Positions 10,953 to 22,282 of a DNA stretch of 64,000 bases are shown here, piece after piece (the first letter of the stretch is position 1; every line of letters begins with the position of its first letter). The stretch covers positions 2,329,731 through 2,393,730 of the forward strand of contig NC_061816.1 of assembly GCF_021462225.1 (NCBI RefSeq), in the 5' to 3' direction. The notes beneath the pieces are model-generated. The model was not told the DNA's origin and ran no database searches. It was given only the letters and a program-made list of their open reading frames with translations. A program made the translations under genes and the position numbers. The stretch comes from Girardinichthys multiradiatus (taxonomy: Eukaryota; Chordata; Actinopteri; Cyprinodontiformes; Goodeidae).

Positions 10953-11272
10953 TGTCATGCCAGCTTGTGTTTTGAGTTCTTGAGTTTGTGTTTTTGTTTA
11001 ATTACTTGGTCTAGTCCTTTGTTTTCTGTCTCCTTGGACCCTAACCTGTTCTGGGTTTTCCCTTGATTGTCTGGTCTCGTGTGTCATTGGTTCCCCCTGC
11101 TGTTCAGTTCTGTATTTAAGTCCGTTTGTTCCCCGCTGGTTCCTTGTGAGTGTACGTTTGCTACCCTGTCTGTGTCCTAACATGAACATTAAAGACGCTG
11201 CTTACCTGCAAACCTTGTGCTTCAGGAGTTCTTCTCTGCACATCCATTCGACCACAAAACCGCATTATGACA
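10953..11272 (+). mobile_element. LTR of a Ty3/gypsy-like element (5' LTR)
   Basis: The 320-bp segment begins TGTCAT and ends ATGACA, a perfect 6-bp terminal inversion with the TG...CA form of LTRs. Inside, TATTTAAG near 11113 resembles a TATA box and ATTAAA near 11190 a poly(A) signal, in the right order for U3-R-U5. A GAAGGAACC stretch follows directly and a gag-like frame begins at the junction. No second LTR is seen; the interior is cut at about 11660 by a LINE tail. Confidence 0.7.
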
Positions 11273-11521
11273 GAAGGAACCAGCCAACAGGACCAAGTGA
11301 GAAGAATTGAGAGGGAATTCAAAAGGGGTGAAATCCTCGTAAAACTGTTTTTACACCTTGTGACCTCTCCCAGCTCTCCATGGAGGAGGTTGGAGGTTGC
11401 AAGCAACCTTCCAGACTGGCTGGAGGCATGGAAGGATTTTTTTTTTTCCCAAGATCCTCAGATTCACCACGCCATCAAGGCTGAGCATCATAGGGCCCTG
11501 GGTGAATCGTCGCTTCTATGA
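11267..11521 (+). pseudogene. Start of a gag-like frame behind the LTR
   Basis: The 84-codon frame opens at an ATG that overlaps the last six bases of the LTR. Its product is helical and charged (QQDQVRRIEREFKRGEIL), as gag N-termini of fish gypsy elements often are. It stops at 11521, and following sequence to about 11665 is proline-rich in another frame. No protease, RT or integrase follows, so this is the 5' stub of a truncated element. Confidence 0.5.
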
Positions 11522-11664
11522 GGAGGCCTCCTGCCCGCTCCTCCGCTCGCCTCTCCACCGAAGCTCGACCTGACTTTTCAACTCATGGCTTTGCTCCTGA
11601 TCAGCCATCGCCGCTGCCCCCGACTTCTAATCCTGTTCCTGGTCCTGTTCCGGAGGTGTTCATT

Positions 11665-11762
11665 ATGGCGGAAATCTATATGATTTGACTGAATTGTAAA
11701 GTGCCTTGAGACGACATGTGTTGTGAATTGGCGCTATAGAAATAAAACTGAATTGAATTGAA
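11665..11762 (+). repeat. LINE 3' tail
   Basis: This contains TGTAAAGTGCCTTGAGACGA, the GGCGCTATAGAAATAAAACT block, and ends in repeated TGAAT units. The orientation is +, with a short 5'-truncated insertion that ends the gypsy stub. Confidence 0.75.
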
Positions 11763-12519
11763 AGTTTCCTTCTTGTGAACAAAGCCCGTACATTTTCTGC
11801 AGCCATCAGTATGATATAATTAGACACCAGTTAGTATTGATCATATTGATGATAGTCATATTATGTTATCTTCTATCCTATGTTCTTAATCTGGCAGATG
11901 ATAACATGTCAATCAAACGTATAAGAGTGTGTGTTGCAGCTTGATGCTGAAATGAACAAATAGGTAGGATTCACTTCCAATAACAATGGTGTTCATGACC
12001 CAGTAATCTCTAATTTTAGTTTTAGGGTTTGGATTCTTAATCAGACCAACATTAATTTGATGTTGATGACTTGAAATAAAATAGAAAAATCCCAGAGATG
12101 ACCTCTGAGGATATTTCAACAATAGACTTTATATTAAAAACATGTTAAGGTTTAAGTGTTTAGTAGGAAAAAATGCAATTCAGAGGTTTCTTGTCCTCTT
12201 GTCTCGTTGCAGCCCAGAAATTTATCGCCCGTATCACAGCTTGTGCTGCAAACTAACCGCCGCTGACATGAACCGATTTCTCTAAACTGAAGTGAACTTC
12301 AGAATAACTTTCACTGCAAAGTTTGCCTGAAAACGGGGAGAATTAGGAAGATTTTCAGAAAAAAAGGAAAATTTAACTCCATGTAAAGTTAAAGTCTTGT
12401 TTAATTATCTAATCAATCAGTTTCATGTGTTCACTCCTCAACCAATGATTCCTGTCATTAAAAAAACAAGAGTTTTCTTTCTAACTCTGTGCTATGATTT
12501 ATTTTCAATTAGAAATATG

Positions 12520-13226
12520 GTCAATAAGTCAATAGTCAATGACCTGAAAGGAGCTGGGACCACAGTCCCAAAGAAGACCATTAGAAACATACTACGCTGC
12601 CATGGATTAATATCATGCAGCGCATTCAAGGTCCCTGTGTTCAAGCCAACGCATGTCCAGGCCCATCTGAAGTTTGCCAATGACCATCTGGATGATCCAG
12701 AGGAGGACTGGGAGAAGGTCATGCACTCTGATGTGACAAAAATAAAGCTTTTTGATCTAAACTCCACTCACCATGTTTGCTGGAAGAAGAAAGATGAGGA
12801 CAACCACAGGAACACCATCCCTACCGTGAAGCATGGAGGTGGAAACATCATTCTTTGGTGATGCTTTTCTGCAAATAAGACAGGATGACTGCATCTTAGC
12901 CAACAACCTCCTTCCCTAAGTAAGGGCATTGAAGATGGGTCGTGGCTGGGTCTTCCAGCAGGACAACAACCCGAAGCACACAGCCAGGATTACCAAGGAG
13001 TGGCTTCAAGGTCCTGGAGAGGCCTAACCAGTCTCCAGACCTGAACCCAATCAACAATCTTTGGAGGGAGCTGAAGCTGAAGCCCGGAAACCTGAAGGAT
13101 CTGAAGAGGGTCTGTTGGGAGAAGTGGTCCAAACTTCCTGCTGCAGTGTGTGCAAACCTCATCAAGAACTACAAGAAAGGTCTGATATCTAGAATTGCAA
13201 ACAAAAGTTTCGGTACCAAATATTAA
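12520..13226 (+). pseudogene. Tc1-like transposase relic
   Basis: From codon 12523 the frame matches the central part of a Tc1 transposase: SIVNDLKGAGTTVPKKTIRN, then the KFANDHLDDPEEDWEKV block, then VKHGGGNIILW with a stop right after it. A shifted frame continues with [10 protein letters not shown] near 12958 and [11 protein letters not shown] near 13050, and ends in FGTKY at 13226. All but one catalytic site is damaged: the usual DET is DVT, the second D survives, and the glutamate is N in PINNLW. The N-terminal DNA-binding half and both terminal repeats are missing. Confidence 0.85.
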
Positions 13227-13289
13227 GTTTTGTTTTTCCGATGTAATTCTACCTGTGTTGTACAGCATTCTGTGACTGTGACTCACTTT

Positions 13290-13610
13290 CTGGCAGCAGT
13301 TTCTTCACCACATGTGGTCCCAACGTGGGCCTCCAGCATCTCACTTTTACCCCACCTGCTTCAATTATTACGAAGCTCTGACATGAAGTCATACCTTCCA
13401 TTGATCTTATGTTGATTAGCAGCTTAAAAATGCACTGTACATTATTTTTCAGTTTTTAACTTTTTGTCCTATTTTTACTTTAATCATGGTTTATGAATGA
13501 ATGATTTCTTTGTAAGTGATGCAGTTATAACTGAATGATTTGAGTATAACTGAGTCAATATCAAACTAAAGTGGCTTGTAGACTTCCGAATTTCCATTTA
13601 ATTGCATATT
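13290..13610 (+). repeat. Paralogous block A (upstream of unit 1)
   Basis: The stretch around TTCTTCACCACATGTGGTCC, then CTCCAGCATCTCACTTTTA, then the TTACTTTAATCATGG and AAGTGATGCAGTT landmarks recurs in the same order at 37430-37880. A further shared part is at 15490-15590, matching 37865-37975. This marks the upstream part of the tandem duplication; the Tc1-like element at 13845 is private to this copy. Confidence 0.65.
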
Positions 13611-13644
13611 GATTCTATTAAGTAGATCTTCAGCTGTTAGAAAT

Positions 13645-13790
13645 TTCAATTTAATTCAGTTTATTTAAAAAGCGCCAATTCACTTGTCGTCTCAAGGCAC
13701 TTTACAAAGTTAATAAAGTTGAATCATACAGATTTTAAGTCAGGTAAATACATTCCAATTTATCCTAACTATCAAACAGTTCAGAAATGC
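13645..13790 (-). repeat. LINE 3' tail
   Basis: An AGCGCCAATTCACTTGTCGT and CAAGGCACTTTACAAAG tail runs into the TCAGGTAAATACATTCCAAT segment. This uninterrupted copy shows that the two parts of the tail at 3181-3257 and 3707-5400 were once contiguous. Confidence 0.7.
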
Positions 13791-13844
13791 TTGTTGGTCA
13801 ATCTTCAGTCCCTTTTTTTAATGATACACTAGAAGCAGATAATA

Positions 13845-15270
13845 CACTGCTCAAAAACTAAAGGGAACACTTAAACAACACAATATAACTCCAAGTAAAT
13901 CAAACTTCTGTGAAATCAAACTGTCCACTTAGGAAGCAACACTGATTGACAATCAATTTCACATCTTGTTGTTCAAATGGAAAAGACAACAGGGGGAAAT
14001 CTTTGGCGATTAGCAAGACACACTCAATAAAGGAGTGGTTCTGAAGGTGGGGACCACAGACCACTTCTCAGTACCGATGCTTTCTGGCTGATGTTTTGGT
14101 CACTTTGAATGTTGGTGGTGTTTTCACACTCGTGGTAGCATGAGACGGACTCTACAACCCACACAAGTGGCTCAGGTAGTGCAGCTCATCCAGGATGGCA
14201 CATCAATGCGAGCTGTGGCAAGAAGGTTTGCTGTGTCTGTCAGCGTAGCGTCCATAACCTGGAGGCGCTACCAGGAGACAAGCCAGTACACCAGGAGACG
14301 TGGAGGAGGCCGTAGGAGGGCAACAACCCAGCAGCAGGAACGCTACCTCCACCTTTGTGCAAGAAGGAACAGGAGGAGCACTGCCAGAGCCCTGCAAAAT
14401 GACTTCCAGCAGGCCACAAATGTGCATGTGTCTGCAAAACGGTTAAAAACTGACTCCATGAGGATGGTATGAGGGCCCCACATCCACAAATGGGGATTGT
14501 GCTCACAGCCCAACACCGTGCAGGACGCTTGACATTTGCCAGAGAACACCAGGATTGGTAAATTTGCCACTGGTGCCCTGTGTTCTTCACAAATGAAAGC
14601 AGGTTCACACTGAGCACATGTGACAGACGTGACAGAGTCTGGAGACACCGTGGAGAGCGATCTGCTGCCTGCAGCATCCTTCAGCATGACCGGTTTGGTA
14701 GTGGGTCAGTAATGGTGTGGGGTGGCATTTCTTTCCATGTGTTCACCAGAGGTAGCCTGACTGCCATTAGGTACCGAGATGAGATCCTCAGACCCCTTGT
14801 GAGACCATATGCTGGTGCGGTTGGTCCTGGGTTCCTACTAATGCAGGACAATGCTAGACCTCATGTGGCTGGAGTGTGTCAGCAATTCCTGCAAGATGAA
14901 GACATTGAAGTTATGGACTGGCCCGCCCGTTCCCCAGACCTGAATCTGATTGAGCACATCTGGGACATCATGTCTCGCTCCATCCACCAACGTCACGTTG
15001 CACCACAGACTGTCCAGGAGTTGGTGGATGCTTTAGTCCAGGTCTGGGAGGATATCCCTCAGGAGACCATCTGCTGTCTCATCAGGAGCATGTCCAGGTG
15101 TTGTAGGGAGCTCATACAGACACATGGAGGCCACACACAATACTGAGCCTCATTTTGACTTGTTTTAAGGACATTACATCAAAGTTGGATCAGCCTCTAG
15201 TGTGTTTTTCCACTTTAGTTTTGTGTGTGACACCAAATCCAGGCCTCCATTGGTTAATAAATTTGCAGAC
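13845..15270 (+). mobile_element. Decayed Tc1-like element (second DD34E family), right end missing
   Basis: The left end CACTGCTCAAAAACTAAAGG follows TA at 13843-13844. About 295 bp of leader precedes the transposase start at 14140. After the frame the usual 3' flank continues to about 15270, but the matching right terminal repeat is not found, so the element is 3'-truncated or decayed there. Confidence 0.8.
14140..15146 (+). pseudogene. Tc1-like transposase, broken
   Basis: The N-terminal frame (14140-14472) holds the helix-turn-helix region with [19 protein letters not shown] and a basic [15 protein letters not shown] stretch. It ends in a TGA at 14470-14472. The catalytic half is open from 14580 to 15146: it reads FTNESRF where family members have FTDESRF, so the first catalytic aspartate is asparagine. 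It then keeps D in LMQDNARPH and E in DLNLIEHIW, 34 residues apart. A short deletion after GGISF is also likely. It is inactive for two independent reasons: the stop and the lost aspartate. Confidence 0.9.
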
Positions 15271-16424
15271 TAAAAATCGTTTTTTTTAATGATAAAATAA
15301 CAAAACAAAATTAGCTCCTCTTTAAAATATGCAATGATTGCACATTCTTTTAAATGCAAAATCTGACTCAATATATTTAACCTTTCAAAAAAAGTTATTT
15401 GAAACCTGGAGATGACAGGGTGAACTCTGGCCTGGTAGAGTACCACTGATGGGTGAACTAAAGAAAAGTGACAACAGTTGAGTAAATAAGTTCATAAACT
15501 TCTATAACAATCATAAAATTATTAATATAGAGATAGGATCAACTTCAACTTTATTTATAGTTTCAGCAGCAGGACACATTAAAAGTGCACCTCTGGTAAG
15601 GTAATAGTAAGAATAACATATTAGGAAGGTTATTTATTTTTTAGAAACAATAATAAATAACCATGAATAAAATTATTAACAATATCATACAGAATTATTT
15701 AAAAATGTACAGACTGTAAAATGCTTACCAAAAAATACAATACAAACTCTAGTCAAGATAAAGTACAATAATCTAAACACTACAGAGCAGGAAGATGTAA
15801 ATGAGGTGAATCAGTATCTGCTGTATTGTTCATGATGATGTCAGCAGTCTAAATGGTCATCTCCAACATCTGTGGAGAAGTTCTCTGGTGCTGCTATCTC
15901 CTCTCTAGCTTCTGAATGCAGCAGGAACCAGAGCTGCTCACATTCCAGGCTGGTGCTGAAAGCAGAGGGAACGACGCATTGATCTGCTGGGAATGTCTGT
16001 TGGTTTCCACCTTGATCCCAGAACCAAATCTACCTTTAACACTCCTCTCTTCTCCTCCACCAGCTGTGCCAACATCAGGCTCTCCATTGTCCAGTTCAGT
16101 TTTTTGCATCTTTTTTTTGTTGTTTTTGTTTTATCAAATCAAACCTCTTTATACAAGAAGATCACATTAAAATGCTGACATATATTTCAAGTTTTTCTAA
16201 TTTTTACCTCATTTTTATTTTTGGAAGCATTTCACAGTCTGTAAATATTTAAATAATTCTGTACTAAATCTTTTGTCATTTTGTTTACTTTTTCCTCGTG
16301 GTTATCCATTATTGTTTCTATTATTTGTTTATTCTTCCTCATATTACCTTAATAGAGGTTGACCTTTGATCTGTCCTGCTGCTGAAACTATTTAACTTCC
16401 CCCAACAGGAATATAGTAAATGGC
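15271..16424. other. Mostly unassigned sequence
   Basis: It is AT-rich, with the unit-shared segment at 15490-15590. A 71-codon minus-strand frame at 15894-16109 (GGGEERSVKGRFGSGIKV) has no recognisable family and no splice support. Confidence 0.4.
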
Positions 16425-16520
16425 CTGCACTTGTATAGCACTTTATCAAGTCCCCAGAGATCCTAAAGCTTTACACTACAATCAGTCATCCACACATTCA
16501 CACAGTGACAGTGGTGAGCA
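16425..16520 (-). repeat. Interspersed tail repeat
   Basis: Reverse complement of a tail that also occurs at 23500-23590, 25860-25965, 33815-33945 and 63005-63125. Landmarks are GTAAAGCGCTTTG and GCAGGCCATTTACCA. It looks like the 3' end of a LINE or SINE family. Confidence 0.65.
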
Positions 16521-16581
16521 ACAATCTAGCTGACAGAAGTGAGGCTGCCACCAATTACCATTTCCAAATTTGGCATTTCTA

Positions 16582-16971
16582 CTCGGAAGTCGGAATATCC
16601 GACCTCCGATTAGAGTTCAGGGTTATTTTAAAAATTTCATCTGGAAGCCCCGCGAGAGTCTGAATTAAGAGTCGGAGCAACACGACCATACCCGACTTCC
16701 GCATTCAAGATGGTTGCTACTCGCCTAGTGAAACGTTTCTACTGTGACGGTTTTTAGCGGCTCTTTATTATTTATGCAACATTTACTTTCAGTGTTTATA
16801 AGACGAGATGTTTCAACGCTGTTTATATGCACGAAATAGCGCGTAGATCAGTGTTATTGTTGTAAGGCTGCTGTTACAGTTGTTATCAATACGAACGAAA
16901 ACAAGCAGGAAACTGGAACGCTACAACCCGGAAATGACGTAAGTTCCGACGTCCCAGTTCCGACTTCCGAG
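16582..16971. mobile_element. MITE with 14-bp terminal inverted repeats
   Basis: CTCGGAAGTCGGAA at 16582-16595 is repeated inverted at 16958-16971. The inside is non-coding. It ends only a few bases before the duplicated exon-1-like module starts, where unit 2 has a GC-rich promoter-like sequence instead. No target duplication was resolved, so the superfamily is open. Confidence 0.65.
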
Positions 16972-16979
16972 GTTCCGCA

Positions 16980-17472
16980 GCATTTATCCTTTGTTCCCTG
17001 TTCGTCAGCAGCCCAGAAGCGGGAGTGTTGATAAAGCTGTAAGAGAGCTGCAGCAGCAGCAGTTGATGAACTCTGGAAAGAAGTCCAGCAGCTTGAGGAA
17101 CATCTGGTCAAAGAAACTGGAGGGAAGCAGGAGCTCAAACAGCGGCAGGACGCAGCAGAGGAAGAGACACCAGATGATGGATGATGTTTTCCAGCCCAGA
17201 TTAGGTTTGGATGTTTCCTTCTTCATGCCAACTGTGTGGATGGTAGTTAAAGTTTAGGAGCCGTTTTCAGTCTGCTGGTGGATTATTCCTCTGAATTAGA
17301 ACTCGTTGTTAGGATAGTGAAACATCAGCAGGAGCTTCTGGAGCCCAGCTCAGAAATATTAGAGTTTGAAACGACAGAGGATCATCTAACTGCGGTGAAG
17401 TGAGCCGACGATCGCTGACGGTAGAAATCAGATGCGTCCATCCATGGTGTATTACGGTAGAGGAGCTGTATG
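16980..17472 (+). other. Exon-1-like 5' module of the zinc-finger locus, copy A
   Basis: This is nearly identical to 47500-47975. One frame, from about 17038, encodes AAAAAVDELWKEVQQLEEHL and continues as a charged coiled-coil rich in Q, E and K, until a TGA near 17183. A second frame (16991-17257) is also open and glutamine-rich. A third, at about 17260-17400, encodes an acidic stretch ending EDHLTAVK and a stop. Because the copies are almost the same, codon evidence cannot choose the frame. The coiled-coil frame fits the 5' exons of fish C2H2 genes best. The module probably represents 5' untranslated or first-exon sequence. It ends abruptly at 17472, where a LINE tail has been inserted. Confidence 0.55.
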
Positions 17473-17793
17473 TTATGTACCAAACACCCTGCACCATGCA
17501 AACTGTTTAGGCTTCTACCTTCAGGTGGCGCTACAGAGCGCTGTCTGCTAAAACCAGCCTCCACAGAGACAGTTTCTTCCTCCAGGTTGTTTCTCTGATG
17601 AACTCTTGACAGTCAGAGATCCAGAACAACACCATGCATACCTGGACTGATCTCACATTATCTTCTATTGTAAACTCAGTTGTGTTTATATCTACATTTA
17701 AGAAGATATTCTTTATTATTGAGAACAAAATGTACCAGAGTCAAATGTCTTTTTTTCTGAACAAACTTGGCAATAAAGCTGATTTTATGTAGT
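17473..17793 (+). mobile_element. LINE 3' end inserted in the 5' module
   Basis: This block (GGCGCTACAGAGCGCTGTC ... CTTGGCAATAAAGCTGATTT) is the inverse of 37985-38310. It is absent from the paralogous module at 47975, so it inserted into copy A only. The AATAAA near its end is the LINE's own poly(A) signal. Confidence 0.75.
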
Positions 17794-17927
17794 TATCATT
17801 TCCTTTTAGTTATTTCAAAATAAAACAGCCATAACTGGATTAATCTGTGTTATATATTTGTATATTTTCAGTATGCATCACATATACTGAATCAGAAAGT
17901 TGTTCATAATGCATGTAATGTGTTTCA

Positions 17928-18114
17928 GTGCTGCCAGCAGATGTTAAAGAAGAGGCTCCTGAAGAACAGAGTCCTGATGTGGATCAGCAGGAGCCAGAGC
18001 CCCTCCAGATAAAGGAGGAACAGGAGGAACTCTGGACCAGTCAGGAAGGAGAGCAGCTCACTGTGAAGGAGGAGACTGATACCAGGTTTCCATTAACTGC
18101 AGCTCCTATCAAGA
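17928..18114 (+). CDS. Acidic N-terminal exon of a C2H2 zinc-finger gene, copy A (finger-less)
   Basis: After a strong acceptor (TTTCAG at 17924-17929 region), the frame encodes LPADVKEEAPEEQSPDVDQQ and continues with the PEPLQIKEEQEELWTSQEGE motif. These are typical of the second exon of percomorph C2H2 genes. The frame then reaches a GTAAGG donor at about 18115; reading on gives a stop at 18189-18191. No finger exon follows before LINE sequence at 18580. It is either an alternative 5' exon that splices far downstream (the 31 kb finger gene is 13 kb away) or an orphan left by recombination. The matching exon at 50576-50762 keeps the same acceptor and donor. Confidence 0.65.
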
Positions 18115-18699
18115 GTAAGGATTTGTTTGTGTGTGTGTCTCCTGTCTGGCAGCTAACAGTCTGGTGCATCTGGTTGTCTTTTATGATCTAAAGTAGATTA
18201 GCTTCACAAAAAGGAGGAAGAAATGAGATGTTTCTCTAGTTTCAGAGTTGACTTTATTAAATGAATGATACATATATACATACAGTACATATCTGGGCCA
18301 GCAAACCTAATCCTGTGATGGAACACAATGTGACTGTTTTTCATTTAATAAGCAAAATTAAAATGATCTCATTAAGCATTTATACTGTATTTGTGTAAAA
18401 CTACTTGACTTCTAACAGTAACTTAGTAACGATACACAAATGTCATGATTCACTGTGTTTCATTCAGGACAAACAAGCGTATAAATGTATAAAAGTTTTT
18501 ACCTCAAAGTGAACAAAAATGTTTAGATTTCTCATGTGATTTTATCAGTACGTTCTAGTGTTTCTAAAAGTGGGCAGCATAGACCTGACTGGAGATTTAA
18601 CTTGAGTCTGTCTATTAATATATTCATAATACAATAAAACCACATGATAATGATCAATGTTGTTTAGGAATGTTTTCATACGTTTGTGCTGATATTTAA

Positions 18700-19845
18700 T
18701 AACCAAAAAAGGTTTAAATATGGGAAACAAGTTGGATGAACTCCAAGCCCTACAAAGGACCCAGCCACAGTATCAGAATGCAGTATTATGTGTTTCACTG
18801 AGACATGGCTGCAGGATCATATCCCAGACTCCAGCGTCTCTCTGCTTGGCTTTCTGACCATACAAGCAGACAGAGATTTAATGAAGAGCGGCAAATGTAA
18901 AGGAGGTGGACTGGCAGTACTTGTGAACAACAGATGGTGTAATCCAGGACATGTTACTGTGAAGTGTCAACTCTGCAGTCCAGATATTGAACTGTTGGCA
19001 GTAAGTTTTTGTCCATATTATTTACCCAGAGAGTTCACCGGTGTTATTTTGGCAACAGTTTATATTCCACCTTCCGCTGTTGTCGACACTTCATGTGATG
19101 CCATCAGCTCAGTTGTTGCAAAGCTACAGACACAAAACCCTATGGCGTTTGCGGCAACATCTTGTGATTTTAACCATGCTTCACTATCTGCTACACTTCC
19201 AAAGTTTCAACAGTTTGTCAGCTGCTCTACCAGAGAAAAGAAAACGTTGGATTTGTTTTATGCAAAAGTCAAGGACTTGTACATTTCTACAGCAAGACCT
19301 CCTTTGTATTTGTATTTGTATTGTACTGCACTCACTACGCCAAAACAAATTCCTTGTATGTCCAAAAACGTACTTGGCAATAAAGCTTTTCTGATTCTGA
19401 TTCTCTAGGCAAATCAGATCACAATCTTGTTTTTTCTCTGCTCGAAATATAAGCCCTCTGTTCAGAGGAAACCCGTACTAAAGAGGACTGTGAGAAGATG
19501 GTCACAGGAAGCTGAAGAAGCCCTGCGAGGTTGCTTTGAGGCTGCAAACTGGGATGCACTATGCCAGCCACATGGAGAGGACATCAATGCCATGACTGAG
19601 TGTGTAACCGACTATATAAACTTCTGTGTGGATAACATCATCCCCACCAGAACCGTGAGATGCTTCCCCAATAACAAACCCTGGATCACCAGTGACCTGA
19701 AGGACCTGCTTAACAAGAAAAAAAGAGCCTTCAGAGAGGGAGACGGGGAATTATTGAGGAGTTTACAGAAGCAACTTAAAGTCAAGATAAGAGACAGCAA
19801 GGAGGTATACAAGAAGAAGCTGGAGAGCAAGCTCCTGTAAAACAA
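18700..19845 (+). mobile_element. LINE ORF2 endonuclease fragment with a small insertion
   Basis: The frame 18788-19300 gives an APE-type endonuclease: MCFTETWLQDHIPDSSV, GGGLAVLVNNRWC, ILATVYIPPSA and DFNHASLSATLP. At about 19303-19406 a 105-bp piece ending in GATTCT repeats interrupts the frame. The original frame then resumes with the SDHNLVFSL block and continues as VRRWSQEAEEALRGCFEAAN and RCFPNNKPWITSDLKDLLNK to 19840. The reverse transcriptase is absent. Upstream, the copy starts within the shared intron of unit 1 near 18580. It is a 3'-truncated remnant; the clade is probably jockey/Rex-like. Confidence 0.8.
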
Positions 19846-19854
19846 TAACAGAGA

Positions 19855-20315
19855 TGTGTGGTCTCAGTCTCTCAAGGAGACTGGTTCCAGAGTCAGAGCC
19901 TTGCGCCGAGGTGAGCCCGACTATTTTTAGCTGGAATCTCTCTACCCCGCAAACCAACTCAGGCTCCTTCCCCACCAGAGAGGTTACATTCCACGTCCCA
20001 AGAGCCAGGTTCTGAAGCCAAAGATCAGACCACCAAGGTCTCCGCTTTCGGCGCCACCCATACCACATTGCACCCTCCCCTTGGACCCTCCCACAGGTGG
20101 TGAGCCCATCGAAAGGGGGACCCACGTTTCCTCTTCGGGCTGTTCCTGACTGGGCTCCATGGGTGAAAGCCCGTTTGCCTTAGGTGACCCTACCAGGGGC
20201 ATGAAACCCCTGACAACATAGCTCCTAGGATCAATGGGACACTCAAACCCCTCCACCAAGGTAGCCACCTTAATTTCCCTTTGGGATGAATAAAGTATTT
20301 TTGAATTGAATTGAA
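19855..20315 (-). mobile_element. LINE endonuclease start plus tail
   Basis: The minus strand encodes LALGTWNVTSLVGKEPELV and VERFQLKIVGLTSAQGSDSG, the start of an APE endonuclease found in a widespread fish LINE. The + strand end at 20280-20315 (GGGATGAATAAAGTATTTTT then TGAAT units) is a separate LINE tail. Frames are broken. Confidence 0.65.
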
Positions 20316-20429
20316 AACCAACAGATACTTTTATAGCAGGCCACACATAAGAAAGAGGCTAAATCATGAAGCCCAACCATGCTGAGATGGAATGAGAAGA
20401 AATGGCTCATCTCATTGTTATTGACACAA

Positions 20430-20985
20430 AAAGATGGCACCAGTGCGTGTGGCGAGTCATCTACCGCTCTCTATTGTTCTTCTGTTTTATTATTATAGAG
20501 CATTAATAAAATATTTTATATTAATAAAACTGTTGTTCTTCCATTTTTTGTTGTTAACTGATTACTGCCGTATGTTTGCCACGCCCTCTGGAGCTTCGTC
20601 TGTCTACTGCATAATTTCTATGTTGCTTTTAAGAACGATTTCTGTCATCTGCTCCTGGTTGGAGTGCCAGCACCACAACCACCTCACTGGTCGTGACAGA
20701 CGTCATAGTAAGCACGACAGGCGGCTAGTGAAGCTGAGGGCCCAGTCTTCGGGGATTTTCCGGACACGGTCTTGATCGGTTCCTCCACCGTGCATTCACC
20801 TTCCCTGGAGCCCGTTTACTTGTGGCCGATACCTGTTTTCGACTCGGATCAGGTGCTCTATCCCCCTTGCCCCATTCCTTTACATCTGTGCTGGCAAGGT
20901 GGCAAGGCGACCTTGGGAATCTGCACCATCTTGCATAGACTTCACCTGCTTCTTCAACTACTGCTTCTCCAGACCTTCGAAGGCT
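20430..20985 (+). other. Probable LINE 5' region
   Basis: This GC-richer stretch begins with ATGGCACCAGTGCGTGTGG and has short open frames but no conserved domain. Its position, and the abutting LINE pieces on both sides, suggest LINE 5' untranslated sequence. This is an inference; no second copy in the window confirms it. Confidence 0.35.
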
Positions 20986-22131
20986 TTATTCAAAATATTG
21001 GAGAATATCTGTTTTGCTCTTGTCTGGCGAGTTGTTGTACTGGTGGTGTCGTACACTCCAACCGGGATATCTAGAGCTTGTTTTTTTCTTGTTCTGTCCA
21101 ACATAGTAGCATTCAGAATTGTTGTCTGAGTGCAAATAAGAAGCAAAAAACTTCACAAGTGAAGCGCTACGGCTATCGTTATAATGCTCGTACTCGTCGT
21201 CTTCTGCCTTATCTGGGACCGGGTCGTGGGGGCAGAGGCACCCAGACTTCCTCTCCCTAGGCACCTCCTCTAGCTCCTCTGGGGCAAACCCAAGGCATTT
21301 CCAGGCCAATCGTGAGACATAGTCCTTCCAGCATGTCTTAGGTAATCCCTTCGGCCTCCTCCTGGTGTCTGATTTGGATGCCTGAGCCTCCTCCACTGAC
21401 AGCAACGGCTCTATTCTGAGCTCCTCCCAGATTTACTAGCTCCTTACCCTATCTCTGAGTGAGTTCCCTGCCACCCTGTAGAGGAAGCTATTTTCAGTTG
21501 CTTTCTTTCCAGGGTCTTGTTCTTTAGGCGATGACCCAAAAGTCCACGCCCATAGGTGAGTGAGACGGCTGGTAAATTAAGAGCTTTCAGCTCAGCTTTC
21601 TCTTCACCACAACAGATAGCCGCAGCTTCCACATTACAGTGGTGGCCACACAGATCAGTTCGCTCCATTTACACCTCATTCGTGAGCAAGACCTAGAGAT
21701 ACTTGAACTCAGTCACTTAAGGTAGGAACTCCCCTCCATCCCGGGGTGAGCCACCCTTTTCCAATTGAGAACCATGGTCTTGGACTTGGAGGAGCTTCGC
21801 ACTTGGCTGCAAACTGTATCCATTTATGCTGTAGGTCTTGACTATAGGGGCCCAGCAGGACCACATAATCTGCAAAAAGGAGAGACGAAATCCATTGGTC
21901 CCCAAACCAGACCCTTTCCAGCGCTTGGCTGCACCTAGAAATCCTGTCCATAAAGGCTATGAAAAGGACCGGTGACAAAAGGCAGCCTTGCCAGAGTCCA
22001 AGACCCACAGGAAACAGGTCCGACTTAATGCTGGCAATGTGAATCAAACTCCTTCTCCGTCTGTATAGAGACCGGCTCGCCCCTGAGAAAGGGCCCCTGA
22101 ATCCTGAAGTGTCCCTCACAGGGTAGCACAA
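20986..22131 (-). mobile_element. LINE reverse transcriptase and C-terminus
   Basis: On the minus strand, 22131-21709 encodes LFPVGLGLWQGCLLSPVLFI and ISSLLFADYVVLLGPYS, where the catalytic FADD has become FADY. Further down, 21405-21250 encodes PKTCWKDYVSRLAWKCLGF and a PEELEEV segment, the C-terminal end of the same family. Stops and shifts are frequent. With the second catalytic aspartate lost, the copy is inactive. Confidence 0.75.
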
Positions 22132-22282
22132 GGGACACAGTCAAATGCACGTTCAATGTTTTCTATTCAAAGTCTTTCTACTTTTTTGTTCCAATAATTT
22201 CATTTAATTCTAGTTTTGCTTTCCGTAGATGGCCCCTTCATTTCCTCTTCTTGTGAAGATTCTAACAATGTTCCTGACTGTT

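Noticed and set aside
11913..12122. Minus-strand frame of 69 codons
   Set aside because: AT-rich, no domain, no splice signals and no second copy.
14203..14687. Minus-strand frames of 74-145 codons opposite the 14140 transposase
   Set aside because: Antisense shadows of a GC-richer coding region.
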